The notes under the pieces are model-generated. The model worked only from the letters and a program-made list of their open reading frames with translations. It had not been told where the DNA came from and ran no database searches. The position numbers were made by a program, and so were the translations under genes. A DNA stretch of 64,000 bases from Bathynomus jamesi (lineage: Eukaryota; Arthropoda; Malacostraca; Isopoda; Cirolanidae), in NCBI GenBank assembly GCA_023014485.1, contig JAJOZX010009079.1, positions 65,001 to 129,000 of the forward strand. The letters run 5' to 3'. How positions within the stretch are numbered: position 1 is the stretch's first letter; the number at the start of each line of letters is the position of its first letter. Below, piece after piece: positions 11,201 to 23,151 of the stretch.

Positions 11201-12640
11201 TCAAGAATGATGTTAAAGTAATTTGTCATATGTTGTGACGGCAAATTTGTATGCCTAAATCTCTTACTAAAATAGGAAACAAATATTTAGTTTTAAGATT
11301 TTTGTTGTTTAAATCTGTAAAACAAAGTAGTTTAGATTATTGTTATTGAAGAATATCAATAGGTTTCTTGCTACAGTGTTAAAAAATGCAAAATGTCTCA
11401 AATTGTTTAAAATTTGTTCGATTTTAATTTTGTCTTCTCATGGTATTCGTATCACCCGGTCAGCCTTCGGGGTAGAGATTTATGGCAGGGTCTCGAGAAT
11501 CGTCTCTAGGTTCGAAGAGAAGACAAATTTGAGGAAACAAGTGGCTTCGAAGAAAGGACTTTATTTTAAGTTGATTTTTTTTTTTAAGGAAAAGGAGCTT
11601 TCCTTTGAAGGGAATGTCAAAGTCCAATCAAAGGACAATGATTCTTGTAACACACAGTGAGGGAAAAGGGAAACGCCTTCTTCTCTTATGTATGGATGAA
11701 ATCTTTCGTAGGAATGACCTCATGTAATGAAAATGTTTTTGATAGGTCATTCAGAGTACTGTAAAGCGGAGTCCTTGTAATTTTAAGGTGTAACTTAGAT
11801 TTCTAAGTTAGTTGTAGTTCCGTCCTCAAAAGTTAAAGTGGCTTGTAAAACTAAATCTTTAAACTCTGTGGCACGATTGAAAATTTCTAAGTTGAGCTAA
11901 AACTGTTTCACGCTGTACGAAAATCTGAAATTCCTTTGTTTTACGCGAACTTGGTTGTAAGAGCGTTAATGTTAGCCGACAGAAAAAGAGCTTTGTGAAA
12001 TTTCTTTGAATTTAATTATTCTTGACATTAAATGTTAAACTTGTAAGTTTGCGAAATATTGTTTCCTCAGGGAAGAGGAAATATATTGTGGTGATCTTGT
12101 TTCCGGAGGAAACCGGTGAAGTTAGCGCATGACCATTTGAAGCCTTTAAAAAATTTACTTGATTTAATTGACGGACTTTTTTCCTGGAAAACCTGCGGAA
12201 TTCGCGCAGAACTTTTGAGAGTAAATTTTCCAAAAATTTTTGTAAGTAAACTACTTCTGCACACTTAAATTATGGAATTTAGTGCTATTTCTAGAGTTAC
12301 ACACAAATTTAAAAAAATCATCTGTATAAATTCTTTTTGAGACTTGAATAATTGCAAGCATTTCCTTTAAATTGAAAATTTGATTTTTTTTTAACAAAAT
12401 TTGTAATCGTACATCTGTATATTTCTTTTTAATTTATGTTCTATTTTGAATGAAACAAAATAAATTTTATACCAGAGAGGGTGTTTTGTGCTACTTTGCA
12501 ATAGGCCTCTCTTGTAAGCTGAGGGTAAATTAATATTGAAAGTTCTTATATTCAAAGTGGGCTTCAAGTAAGCCGGGAAAACTACGCGTATAAAATTGAA
12601 AGGTCATCCGAGTGGATAGGCAGAGTCATCCTGAAACAAA
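11200..12640 (-). repeat. Old LTR-like segment, minus orientation
   Basis: Reverse-complemented, the landmark phrases follow the gypsy LTR at 17342-18951 in order: the TTAATTTACCCTCAGCTTAC block with AAGAGAGG, then TTTACTTAC, then AACTACAACTAACTT, then GACCTATCAAAAAC followed by CATTACATGAGGTCATTC. It is clearly diverged from that LTR. A second relative in the opposite orientation lies at 13940-15180. Exact ends are not visible. Confidence 0.55.
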
Positions 12641-12849
12641 CGAACGCGCGCGCGCAATAAGTGCAACCGAAAAAGGAGTTGCATCACATATTTTATTATA
12701 TTAATCAAAATCTCAGGTGATTTTTGAACATGTAACACTTTAAAAGGTTTGTATTTTTTTCATTAACTAAAATAAAAGCATGACATTTTTACTGTTACCT
12801 TCTTTACACGTGGGGAATTAGTCCCCTTGTCCACAACATACTCTACGTG

Positions 12850-13080
12850 ATGCCCTCTCAGCTGATGGAAGAGTCCTGTCCAAAAGATTTCCTGCGGTTT
12901 ATGATAAAGGAATATCATGGCCACCAACATCACCAGATCGAAACTCCTGTGACTTTTATCTGTAGGGTTATTTAAAAGATAGAATGTGATTTCAACAGAT
13001 ACTCTGTCCAGAGTACTACAAAATTTTATTGTTCGTTTGAAAGAGTTAATGAGCTGAGAGAACATTACATAGACCATGTT
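12850..13080 (+). pseudogene. IS630-type transposase C-terminal relic
   Basis: Reading the plus strand gives GISWPPTSPDRNSCDFYL, a stop, then GYLKDRM. This is the block around the third catalytic aspartate of IS630/Tc1/mariner transposases (usual form SPDLxPxDFxLW-GxLK). The stop replaces the tryptophan of the family motif. Catalytic residues one and two are deleted. Downstream codons quickly lose the frame. An open frame on the opposite strand is only its shadow. Confidence 0.7.
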
Positions 13081-13091
13081 TTGTTCTAGGG

Positions 13092-13277
13092 CAGTGTTTC
13101 TCAAACGGTGGGTCGCGAACCCTCGGGTCGTAGTTTGTTTACCACTGTAGTAGTGATTTGTGCGCAAAAAAAAAAACCCGCTTCGTGAATTTGTTTACCC
13201 CTGTAGATGATAAGGGGTCGCGCCGACCTAAGACTCTGACACAGGGTTCGTAGGGTAAATCCGGCTGAGAAACACTG
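13092..13277. mobile_element. hAT MITE nested in the IS630 relic
   Basis: The ends CAGTGTTTCTCAAAC and a diverged mirror ending GAGAAACACTG form inverted repeats. The flanking octamers TTCTAGGG and TTCCAGAG match at 6 of 8 positions, consistent with an aged hAT duplication. There is no coding region. Confidence 0.8.
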
Positions 13278-13753
13278 TTCCAGAGGGCTAATTTCCCATG
13301 TGTTGAGAAAGTACAGTAAAAAAATTCATGCTTTTATTTCAGTTAGTAAAATAAGTACAAATCTTTAAAGTGTCAGATGTTTTAAACATCACCCAACATA
13401 TAAAATATATATATATAGGATTGTTTACACGAAGAGGAGGGTTCGTCTTGGCGTCACAAGGCAACTTCCCGATCTCGTCTCTTATCATTACACCATCTGG
13501 TAAACCAAAGAATTTTCTTTCACGTGTAGCTTTTGAGCAAACCCCGTTTTACCTTCCGCTTTCACCAAAAAAATGCATGAGTAACCTTTCAGAGAAGTGT
13601 ATTGTAGAAAAGTAAATAATCGTACACCATACAGGAAAGCAAAATCTATAGAACGAACCCTCCACTGCCTTCCTTCCATATTTTACGTCAGTCTTCATAT
13701 AAAATCAATCTATTGTTATTGTAGGTTTTCTACGGTTGTTTACAAGAAAATTG

Positions 13754-13859
<106 letters not shown>

Positions 13860-13939
13860 TATATTCGGGTACAACCACTTTTTTATTGCACTTATTACGA
13901 GCGCGAGTTCACTTGTTCAGTAAGTGGATGACTTTTCAA

Positions 13940-15180
13940 TTTTATACACACAATTTTCTCGGCTTACTGGAATCCCAGTTTTAATTTTGAACTTTTAACG
14001 TTAATTTACCCTCAGCTTACAAGAGAGGTATATTGCAAGGTAGTATAGAAACGACACAATCGCTCGTGTAAACTCTATTTAAAAAAATTATAAAAGTTCA
14101 TTCATAATGGGACATTAATTCAGAATAAGTTTACAAATTTTTGTTCAAAAATATTAATTTAAATTCCCAAAAATATTTTCAATTACTTGGATTAGGTCTC
14201 AAAGGGTTTATACGGAAGGGTTTTATATGTGACTGAAGAAACAGCCCTTAATTCAAATTACTTAAAATAAAAGTTTACTTACAAAAAGTACGAAACTTTG
14301 GTCTCAAAAGTTCCGCGCGAGTTCCGCAGAATTTTCGTATAAAACTCTGCCATAATTTTTTTTTTTTAAATTTTGCAAAAGTCCTGCGCAAACTCCGCAG
14401 ATTTCCTCGGAAGCAAAATCACCAAAAAATATTTGCTCAACACAAAAATTGTAAAATTACTCCAGGAGGAAACGAAATAAACTCAACAAGCTTATAATTT
14501 ATAATTTGGACATGTGGACAAAATTTAATTTTAAAAACTTGCCAGATACTTTCAGGTATTATTTTCAGTCTTTCCTACCGACTACCACCTCATTTACAGA
14601 AGGAGGTCTGAACAATAATTTAAACTCTTCAAACAAAGTATGAAACAGTGAAACAACGCGATTCAAATTATTCGGCCAACAGAGACACTTTAAAGTCGGA
14701 TTATAAAATCAATATGTGCCACTTATCAGAAGCGAATTACAGCACTTCATTTTTGGAGAAGTAGGACTACAGCTGACTCTATACCTCTAAGTTACACCTT
14801 AAGATTAAAGAAACCCCACCCTTTCACATGTAACAGGTGAAACAGATCTCAAATGCTTACATTGAACTTAATTTCTACGAGAGGGAAAATAAACCATCAA
14901 GAACAAGTAAATTACTACAAGTTCTCAAATGAAAAAGTTCTTTCTTGCTTACCGAGATTAATTGTGCTTTCATTTCGATTATAAATCAGGTCCTGTGGTG
15001 GTCAAAACAACATCTCGTTTTCTTCTCTCTCGAGTATCGAATTACTTTGCTTTCGTTTATGTCCAGCTCTTCATTTTAAAGATTTAATTTTCACGTGAAA
15101 TTAAAACCCTTTCAAAATCACTTCATTCTTTCTTTCTATTTATTGCTTATAATTCCTCATCGTTATAACCACTTTTATTT
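13940..15180 (+). repeat. Old LTR-like segment, plus orientation
   Basis: It follows the gypsy LTR and the 11200-12640 segment: CTCGGCTTACTGGAA, then TTAATTTACCCTCAGCTTAC, then TTACTTACAAAAAGTACG, then GACTACAGCTGACT. It diverges strongly after about 14830, so the right end is uncertain. Together with the minus copy it forms a wide inverted pair. Confidence 0.5.
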
Positions 15181-15220
15181 ATAGTTCGACACACAATTTA
15201 ATGCACAATTTTGCTGTTAC

Positions 15221-15296
<76 letters not shown>
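15221..15296. repeat. (TC)n followed by (TA)n
   Basis: About 40 bases of TC alternation pass directly into about 37 bases of TA alternation. Confidence 0.95.
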
Positions 15297-15300
<4 letters not shown>

Positions 15301-15511
15301 CTTTTTTCTACGAAAAAATGGAATCTACCATCATTTATATGTAAAGAGCATTTGATTGTACAAAAGTTTTCTTATTGTAAGATTAATTTCAGTTTGCAGA
15401 TGTCATTCGGAAAGGAATCAAAGTATCCCTTAACAATACACATTATTCGCACGTGTGTGAATAACGCGTGTTAATTATTTCTTCGTGTGAATAATTAACA
15501 CAAATCAGCAC

Positions 15512-15614
15512 TATAAATACTCGGACTGTCTGAGAGCAGGAAAGCTATTAAATCGGAACGAAGCTTTCTACAAACAGCTGTTACCATCATCGGAGTTAAA
15601 GACTGAAACTAAGT
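15512..15614 (+). promoter_or_regulatory. Candidate TATA promoter with a non-coding first exon
   Basis: TATAAATA at 15512-15519 is followed by about 90 bases without an ATG and then ACTAA/GTATGTAAT, a plausible 5' splice donor at 15613. This arrangement resembles short arthropod first exons, but no downstream coding exon was identified. It could be coincidence in AT-rich DNA. Confidence 0.2.
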
Positions 15615-15729
15615 ATGTAATTATGATATGAATTATTCATGTCAGAATACCATACATGACATACAACTCGTGCGATTTCTTATCAAATTACATTGAGTTG
15701 GGATCTAAAATGATGTTGGTTTTATTAGT

Positions 15730-15895
15730 AAAACCAGCGACCACACCTCAGTGTTCCTATAAACTGCTTCCCTATAAACTAAATGAAGACACTGAGGTCA
15801 GGAGTTCGATTCCCGAGAATACTGGTAATAATAATCCAGGCGTTAGAGAAATGAGCGCTATACCAGTTTCTGATCCTCCTAACTGATTATTATTA
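15730..15895 (+). repeat. SINE, family S1
   Basis: CACTGAGGTCAGGAGTTCGA acts as a tRNA-type B-box region. It is followed by AATAATAATCC, GCGTTAGAGAAATGAGCGCT and TCTGATCCTCCTAACTGATT. The order matches the copy at 52868-53030. From 15896 to 16585 I see only AT-rich sequence and homopolymers. Confidence 0.7.
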
Positions 15896-16585
15896 ATGCA
15901 TCAGTGAATTTTTAATAATCAATGTAAATAAACACTGAAATATATTACTCTCTGTAGCGATAATTTATGTTAATTTCCAAAAGTTAAAATTCACATTCCG
16001 TTAAATGTTCCTTATATTTTATTGTTTCACTTTTTCTTGTTTAATTTCCACGTTACTGGATAGACTTTAATTACAAAAACGTTTCAATCAACAACACAGA
16101 AGCAAATACGAACAAAAAGGGAACAAAATATAAAAAAGAAAAAAGAAAAAAAAAATCTGAAACATAACGATCCTGAATCAGCGCCGTTTGTTTTTACCGC
16201 ATCGATTTATCAAAAAATGCCGCAGACGTTACGAATATTAAGAAAAAAAAAAAGTTACTTTTCAAAATTTACTTTTTTTTTTTTTTTTTTATCTTCGTGA
16301 AGACAAGCGTCGAACTTTCATCTTTTCTTATCGAACTTTCATTCGGGATTCTCTCTAGGCAAAAAATTGATTTTAACCAGTTGGAGTCAATGATACGGTT
16401 CGTATATTTTTTTTTTCTAATAAGGTCGGATTTTTCTTTACATCCTTTCGTACATGGTTTGTAGTTTGTGTAAGTATTTTCCTATATTGGGGAAACGAAG
16501 TATATAGATAAAAATGTATATAGAGCTTTTCGTTTCACCTCCAAATTTATGCAAGACGCGTACGAAACGATGCAATTGACTCGCG

Positions 16586-16665
16586 TATAATTTAACGCAA
16601 TGGGCCTCATTCGTTTGGCTTCAGCGCTGTGCCATTTTCTGACCCTCCTGACTGATTACCATTAT
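16586..16665 (+). repeat. SINE, family S1, tail only
   Basis: TTTAACGCAATGGGCCTC, then CAGCGCTGTGCCATTTTC and GACCCTCCTGACTGATTA match the 3' part of the other S1 copies. The tRNA-like head is absent. Confidence 0.7.
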
Positions 16666-17079
16666 TACTCAAATACAAATAAACTATAAATTTATTTGAG
16701 TTTCTTTATTTCTCGTTTCTTCGTGCTAAATATCGTAATTTTTTCATCATTTTCTCGAAATTCACGTTTTAGTTTAATGCGAGAATAACGGTTTCAATTA
16801 TCCAATTACCTTCACCGCGTTTCTGAATCAATTCCTTCATTTGAAACAGGGAAACAAGACAAAATAGTGTGTATGTGTGTGTGTGTGTGTTTTTCTGTTA
16901 ACCGCATAAGATTTTCCTTTTTAATTCAAATCTATCTAGCAAACATGAGGGTACCATTAAATGAAAATATGAACGCGTAGCCCAGTAATGTTGACCGTCG
17001 AGTGCAAGGGGTTAATAACGTAAAAACACATCTGCAAGCAAAAATGTTAGGTGTTTCCCATTGGTGGTGAGATGTCGCC

Positions 17080-17205
17080 AGGTTGTTATTGACCTTTATC
17101 CTGTCGTAGCGCAATGGTCGACGCTCTTGTCTCCAAGTCAGAGGGCCCGGGTTCAAAACCTGGTGAGGGGTAAATTTTGCATATATGAAAAAATGCGCGG
17201 TTATG
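17080..17205 (+). repeat. tRNA-derived SINE head, family S3
   Basis: TAGCGCAATGG fits a polymerase III A box, and GGGTTCAAAACC fits a B box 44 bases later. The flanking acceptor-arm halves do not pair and there is no CCA-type 3' end, so this is a SINE head rather than a tRNA gene. Confidence 0.65.
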
Positions 17206-17261
17206 CTTTTATATTTCCATATATACACATAGTACATATATATATATATACATTGTTCCAT

Positions 17262-17310
17262 GCACGGTCTGTGTTTAACATATAAGTTTCTCAGGGGACC
17301 ATTCTGAGTT

Positions 17311-17341
<31 letters not shown>
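17262..17341 (-). repeat. FB-B tip and (TA)n at the left flank of the gypsy insertion
   Basis: TTCCATGCACGGTCTGTGT and CTCAGGGGACCATTCTGAG are the FB-B end in reverse orientation, followed by a short TA tract into which the LTR element is inserted. The right flank after 26846 has the mirrored FB-B tip. Confidence 0.7.
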
Positions 17342-18951
17342 TGACGTACGCGCCCAATCCGTATATTTATTTATGGTATTGAACGCCCATTCTCTGACTT
17401 TAATTCACTTCACGGGCACCCTTTAATTGGGCGTACCCGGTGATTTTATCTCTTATTTTCGTCAGGATTATTCGGCCTACCCAAGACGGATGGCCCTTTA
17501 AATTGATAGGCTAGGTTCCTTCGGCTTTCCACAAGCCTACTTTGAACGTTAATTTTCCCCAGCTAACAAGAGGGGTCTATCACAAGGTATTTAAAACAAC
17601 ACACGCCCTCTTATAAATTTTATTAAATGTTACTCGACACAGTACATGCATTTAATAATTTATTCTGAATTACATCTATAAATTTTCCGACAATACAATA
17701 ATCTTAACGTCAAAGACAAAGGTCACAGTTATGTGACTTTAATAGTTTATATATCGAGGGGTTTTATATTTTAGTGCAACAAAAATGAATAACAAGAAAT
17801 GAAGTGGTCGCAATTCGACCCAGATATTCAAAGAATCAATTTACTTACGACATACAGATGACAAATGGCTCAATTGTGCCGTGTGCGGACCGTAGATTTA
17901 CGGCCGCTCACAATTTTCAACGCTACCGTATATCGACTAACGGGACTTTCTTCTGAACCCAAATTGACGGATTCAGGAACTAGGGGCTTAGACGTACCCC
18001 GTCTAGCCTTTACTTGGAGCCAAATTAAATTAAGAGAAAGTTCACAAAACTCTTGGTCCGTTGGTTAACATTAATTAAGATACAATCGAATTTATCGGTT
18101 TAGGTCGTTAACAATAACCTTTAGCATTTGCACAGATTTCCGCGTAGTTAATGACATGTTTACAAATTCTTTATTTCAATTTAGTGACAATTTATACTTT
18201 CGGTTTTGAATTTTCTTACACCACAAGTCTACAGGGGGTTTGTTTAGCCACAGTTAACTTCAAGGAGGAACGACTACAACTGATTTTGACTCTCAAAATT
18301 CCCCTCAGTATTACCAAAAACTCCGCCTTTGGGGTCTAAAGGACCTATCAAAACCAATTTCATTACATGACGTCATTCGTACAAAATTACTGGCCTTCCA
18401 TTGGCTCCAGTCTCAACTTTGTTAAATTCTATGCCCGCCTCCCTTAATGAAATTTTTAAATTAAAATTTGACAATTTAAATTTATATTTCAAATTTAAAA
18501 CAAAACTTTTAAATTTCGCTTGAGGGCTTCCCTCTCAAGAACTCAAATGTAAACAAAAGTGAAAGCTTACAAGGCTCTAATGGACCCAGACTCGTAAATT
18601 AACTGCCCTTTGACTCTACGATAAATCTATCCAAGACTTGTCAAACAAGTGCCCCTCTCGGATTACACACCCTGACTTGGATTACACAAGGTGTCGGTAT
18701 CTTTTACTTTAGTCGGTGTTCAAATTACAGATTTTACTTTTCATGCGCAATTAACTCGATTTCAATATCCCTCTGATGAGAACTGAATTAAAATAGAACA
18801 AACGCGAAGAAATTGGAAAAACACTTATTCATTCGTTCATGAATACAAAACCCCTTTGCTTTTAAAGATGTTACACAAAGAAATCTTAAACTAAAATTTC
18901 TACATCTATTTTACAAAAGATCTGGGCATGTTAAATTTGATGGGTACAACA
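17342..18951 (-). repeat. 3' LTR of the gypsy element (plus-strand left copy)
   Basis: It is 1610 bp, begins TGACGTACGCGCC and ends GGGTACAACA in plus-strand reading, so TG...CA ends are present. I found only a handful of differences from the 25234-26846 copy (small indels near 17753, 18294 and 17438, plus some substitutions), which suggests an insertion young relative to its surroundings. The open frame near 17865 is duplicated in the other LTR and resembles no known protein. Confidence 0.95.
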
Positions 18952-18972
18952 TCCCTCCCCTCCTTTAATTTT
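18952..18972 (-). promoter_or_regulatory. Polypurine tract of the gypsy element
   Basis: Directly inside the 3' LTR the minus strand reads AAAGGAGGGGAGGGA up to the LTR start TGTTG. This is the expected RNase H-resistant primer for plus-strand DNA synthesis. Confidence 0.85.
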
Positions 18973-19239
18973 GCACTCCGATGCAAACTTTCTTAAATAG
19001 GGTTGGATATCATCACTTTACTCACAATTTTACCCACAAATTTACTCCTAAATTTTCCATAAAAATTTTCACTTACTTGTCCCCTTTATTGGGACACTAA
19101 CACTGACACATGTAATTTTAGTCATCCTCGAGTTCTTCGTAGTGTACCCGAGGTCGGGGCCTAAGAGCATACGACGCTCTAACGGTGGTCCTGTGAAAGC
19201 AGCCTGTCTGCTTTGTCCGGGGGACCCTATTCCCATAAG

Positions 19240-19655
19240 GTCCCCGCGAGGAGGTAGTTCGGAAGCACCTGGCGGCTCCTGCTCGCCACTCGGTCCTGCC
19301 AGGGGGCAGGAGGTGCACTCCGGTTCACCTCCACGGGTCGATGTTCCTCCGTTCCCTGTGCGAAGCTCTCGGGGAGGAAGTAGCTCGGAGGCGCCCGGCG
19401 GATCCCCTTCCGCCACTCGGTCCTGCCTGCGGGCAAGAAGCGCCCTCCGGTTCACCTCCCCTAGTCGATGTTTCTCCCTGTCCTGGGCGAAGCTCTCCGT
19501 GAGGAAGTAGTTCGGAAGCGCCCGGCGGTCCTCGTTCCGCCGCTCGGTCCTGCCAGGGGGCGGGAGGCGCCTTCCGGTTCACTTCCCCTTGTTGATGTTT
19601 CTCCGGTGTCGAGGGCGAAGCTCCCGAGAGGAGGGGCGTTGGCCCTTCCCCCATC
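19240..19655. repeat. GC-rich tandem array, 127-bp unit, about 3.3 copies
   Basis: The phrase CCGGTTCAC recurs at 19320, 19447 and 19574, exactly 127 bases apart, within diverged units that also share CGGTCCTGCC and GGAGGAAGTAG. It is far more GC-rich than anything nearby and lies between the integrase C-terminus and the 3' LTR. As 127 is not divisible by three, successive units are read in different frames. Confidence 0.85.
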
Positions 19656-20808
19656 TCATCCCCTGCGTCGTCCGCCCCGCCTTGTCGCTCAACGTCCCAT
19701 GGGCATCGATGCTGCGGCGGATGCGGTCTCGATGGATCACTATCTGATGTCCAGTGATCATGTGACGCAGGAGATAAGTGACTGGAGTCTTCTGTTCGAT
19801 GATGATGTAGGGACCCTCGTACCGGGGCTCCAACTTGCCTCTGCCCGGTCGCGGGTAATCAATGTACACCAAGCCATGGGGCGCCTTCTCTTTGAACGGC
19901 TTCAATTCCTTGATTCCGTTAGCCTTCTCGTATCTCCGCATGAACTCTTCCACTCGGCGGTAGATTTCTCTGACTCCTCTTTCGGTCTTCGGCGTATTCC
20001 TCTGGGTTGTACGGGCTCCCGCACGCCTCCTGTGGCATGCGAAATAGCTTTGAAGGTACGTTGGGGGCTCGCCCGTACATCAAGAAGAATGGAGAATACC
20101 CCGTGGCTCGATGCACTCTGATGTTCAAGGACAATTCCACGGTGTCGAGGATTTTATCCCAGTCTCGTCCCGTTTCTTCACAAAGTATGCGGAGTTTGAT
20201 GCATAACTCTTTATTCAGACGTTCGACCTTCCCGTTGCTTTGGGGCTGGTATGCGGCGGTCCGTTGGTGTCGTACTTCCCAAACCCTGAAGAGCTCCTGC
20301 AAGGTAGAGTTCCAGAACTCCTTGCCTTGGTCGGATACTACTGCTGAAGGGGCACCCAGTTTGCACCGTATCAAACGATGGCACTTGTCCGCCACCTCCC
20401 GGGCCGTCTTGTCCTTTATTGCTGCCAGTATGGTGAATTTGCTGAAACTATCCACACACGTGAGGATATAATGGCTGCCTTCCACGGTCGGAGGAAGGGG
20501 ACCAACTAAGTCCACGTGCAGAAGTTCCCAAGGACTGTGGCCTCGCACACAAGGCATTGTTTCCACAGTCACTTTCCGCGTCCATTTGTTCCGCGCGCAC
20601 GTGTCGCACGCTTGGACTACCTGCCGTACCTGTTGAACCATACCTGGCCAAAATAAAGGTCCCGTAGGATTTCTGTAGTCCCGGCAGCTCCCGGATGAAT
20701 GCTCCCGACGTCAGTGTGGGCTTTCCAAATGAGCTGCTCTCTCAACTTTTTAGGAACTACGATGACCTCTCTTCCGTTCGCATCGATGTAAACCAGCAAG
20801 TTCCTCAC
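19579..20808 (-). pseudogene. gypsy pol: integrase (zinc-binding, catalytic core, GPY/F tail)
   Basis: On the minus strand the module starts with an H-x-H segment (AHTDVGSIHPG) and the cysteine pair CDTCARNK, the HHCC zinc-binding domain. The catalytic core shows LHVDLVGPLP (first D), VVSDQGKEFWN (second D) and YQPQSNGKVERLNKEL (E), the D,D-35-E triad of retroviral-type integrases, followed by YSPFFLMYGR. The C-terminal part has EPRYEGPYIII and HRDRIR, a GPY/F-like domain. It inserts the cDNA into the host genome. The three pieces lie in different frames (breaks near 20630 and 19940), so the gene is broken, but each domain is well preserved compared with the RT region. Confidence 0.93.
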
Positions 20809-20909
20809 TAGTTTGACTCTCGACGGCTGGATGGGCTTGGTTACGGACCAGCTGAAAGCCTTTCCTTCTTCGATGGCTGCTCGAATCGCCGCTATTTCAA
20901 CGTCCTTCT

Positions 20910-21660
20910 GCTGTTGTTGCCGATTACCTTGCGATCAATGATCGCTTTTTCGGATATTGCGTTCACAAACTCCTTCGTCACTCCAGGCGGGCGGGACAAC
21001 CAATCGGCCACTCTGTTGAGTTTGCCTTTCACGTACTCGATGAGAACGTCGCAGTCTTGCAATGTCATAACCGAACGCTCTAGTCTTCCATTTGGGCTCT
21101 CGGTGTCCTTCCCTCAGAAGCCACTTCAACGGCTTATGGTCCGAACGGACTATGACTCTCTGCCCAAATATAACATTGCTTCAATTCCTTTTGTTGGTTG
21201 GCCTCTTCTTTGGATTGTTGGGCTTCACCCCGTTCCTGGTGACCACATGGCCTAATTACCCCACCTGGGACTGTACTAACTGTCATTTTTCCAACTTTAC
21301 CTTTAAGTTGGCGGTGCGTAGGCTATCCAAGGCTCGTCGTACCCTCTCGTCATGTCCTTCCAAAGACCTTCCAAGGACAATGAGGTCATTAAGTAAATCT
21401 GTACTTCCTTGTCCAGTTGCTTCGGCAAAAATTCATTACTCTTTGGAACACTGGTGGTCTATGGACAATCCAAACGGGACCACCCTGAACTCGAAATGAC
21501 CGCTTCCCGTGGGAAGGCAGTTTTCGAGATGCTATCGTCGTGAATGGCCAACTGCCAATATCCCGAGCGTAAATCCCTGCTCGAGAAGTAATGAGTCCCG
21601 TGCAACTTGGCCAAGGTTTCCTCAATGATGGGTACTTAATATTTGTCCTTGCTGCCATTG
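20910..21660 (-). pseudogene. gypsy pol: reverse transcriptase palm end and RNase H, heavily frameshifted
   Basis: Fragments in several minus-strand frames include an RT piece ending in DLIVLGRSLEGHDE near 21340-21400, and the RNase H-associated motif SDHKPLKWLLREGHREPKW near 21110-21140. The catalytic tyrosine-leucine-aspartate pair is not readable in one frame: TACTTA is followed by ATGAC, consistent with a one-base loss at the active site. The RT fingers upstream (about 21660-23100) are too eroded to read. Confidence 0.75.
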
Positions 21661-22130
21661 ACGTCCCAAGGTCTATAGTCTACACAAAGCCTCAGGGCCC
21701 TACGCTTCTTTTCTTCAATCGCTTCCCCTGGGCTCCTGTGGTCACTCTTCATTCCTAGTGATCACGTGGTCCTGGCTCTACCTGTGACGGTAGTAGTTAA
21801 TCTTTTCTTTCCTCGTCGGTCTTCTTCCCTTTGAGAGCGACGGACATCGGTGAACATGCGTCTTGAGGTGTTTTCAATCTCTTCTTAGTCACTTGTGGAA
21901 ATTTGACTCTTTCTCACCGTGACTTGTTCCATTTTTTTCTTTTCGGGCGAGGAATCAAACGGCTGTTCCGACTAACCTCCCCGTTCTCGTTGCCTCAACC
22001 ACCATGCCGATGTCATCTTATCTTCACGGTAATACTCTTTAGTCGTCACCTTTTATTTCTCAAGAGTGACTTTACCGCCTCCTCGGAAAGTGTTAACTTC
22101 CCGTTGAGATTTCCGCTCTGTGATACTTGC

Positions 22131-22920
22131 AAACCACGCTGAGCCTCACTGCACATTCATTGCAGCGTAGAGTAGACGTCCAGGGGAAACCATACCCCAA
22201 ATTTTCTTCTCGTCTATTCCCTTTTCCTTTAACTTCCCTTGGGGATTCTGCTCGACAACTTCTCCAAGTATCCTCGAGCCTCACCGCATATCCCATGCAG
22301 CGGAGAATAGACGTCCAGGGGAACCCATATTCCCCATATTTTCCACGATTACCAATGGAAACGACCAGGGGGAACGGCTATGCTGTATCACTCCTTGATC
22401 CAGCATTTCTGCTATTTGTCCTTTACCTCCTCCTCGTGTGTAATAGGTACCCTGTAGGGTCGCCTAAAGATGGGAGGATGATCCTGGGTTTCCAACTTCA
22501 TTGGCATCAGGTTATTATAACCCAATGGCTCGCCACCCAGTAAGAAGACATCTGAATAATCCCTTAGCCACTCTTCGACGATTTTCCTTTCTTTGTCGGA
22601 AAAGGATTTCCAACCAAGGACATGGACTTGAGGCTTGTCACTCGTTCTTCGAAGTCCTTCTTCGATGCTTGACTTCCTTTCACCGTGACATTCGTTCCAA
22701 TTTGGGGTGAGCGTCGACTACCCTCCCAATTAGCTCTGCCTCCGTCACTATGCCCACGACGTCTCTTTTTCGCCAAGGTATTCTTCGTCATCCTGATTGA
22801 TCATCAGTAACCTCATCTTCCTCTGTGGGATCCTGCTCGGTAACATTTTTTAAGTTTCCCCGAGCTTCACTGCACATCCCGTGCAGCGGAGAATAGACGT
22901 CCAGGGAACTACGTCCCCGG
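22131..22920. repeat. Three dispersed direct repeats of about 60 bp inside pol
   Basis: Copies at about 22140-22200, 22272-22335 and 22860-22915 share AGACGTCCAGGG and GAGCCTCACTGCA-type words. On the minus strand they read as a peptide like LDVYSPLHGMCSEA, so they may be an amplified coding segment. The surrounding 21660-23150 region is otherwise decayed pol sequence without a readable domain. Confidence 0.65.
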
Positions 22921-23151
22921 GTCTCTGACTTCCCTCGTCAGAATCACGGCGGCCACCTTTAGTTTTCGTGCGGGATTGCCTCTACCAGAGTCACCCTCGC
23001 ACTTTACTGTCTACTCCCTTTACTTGGATGGTTACTGTTTCATTCAGTGACTGTCCTCTTCCGGTGGTCTACCTGGGCTTCGTACCTTTGTTTCGTCTTC
23101 ATGTCCTCCGAAACAATACGCCTATAGTCAAGTCTTGCTGAGCCTCTGGAA

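Larger units (their letters stand above)
12714..13397 (+). mobile_element. IS630/Tc1-like element with about 115-bp TIRs, decayed
   Basis: The left 12714-12830 and the reverse complement of the right 13283-13397 share ACACTTTAAA, then AACT(A/G)AAATAAAAGCATGA and a GGGAAATTAG-type inner end. Between them lies a transposase relic and a nested hAT MITE. Ends are placed to within a few bases. Confidence 0.65.

Noticed and set aside
12763..13167. A 134-codon minus-strand frame as a gene
   Set aside because: The plus strand of the same interval reads as an IS630 transposase relic plus a hAT MITE, so the minus frame is a shadow.
17865..18068. A conserved 67-codon frame repeated at 25757-25960 as a gene family
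   Set aside because: Both copies lie at the same position in the two LTRs of one retrotransposon, so the identity reflects LTR duplication rather than gene conservation.
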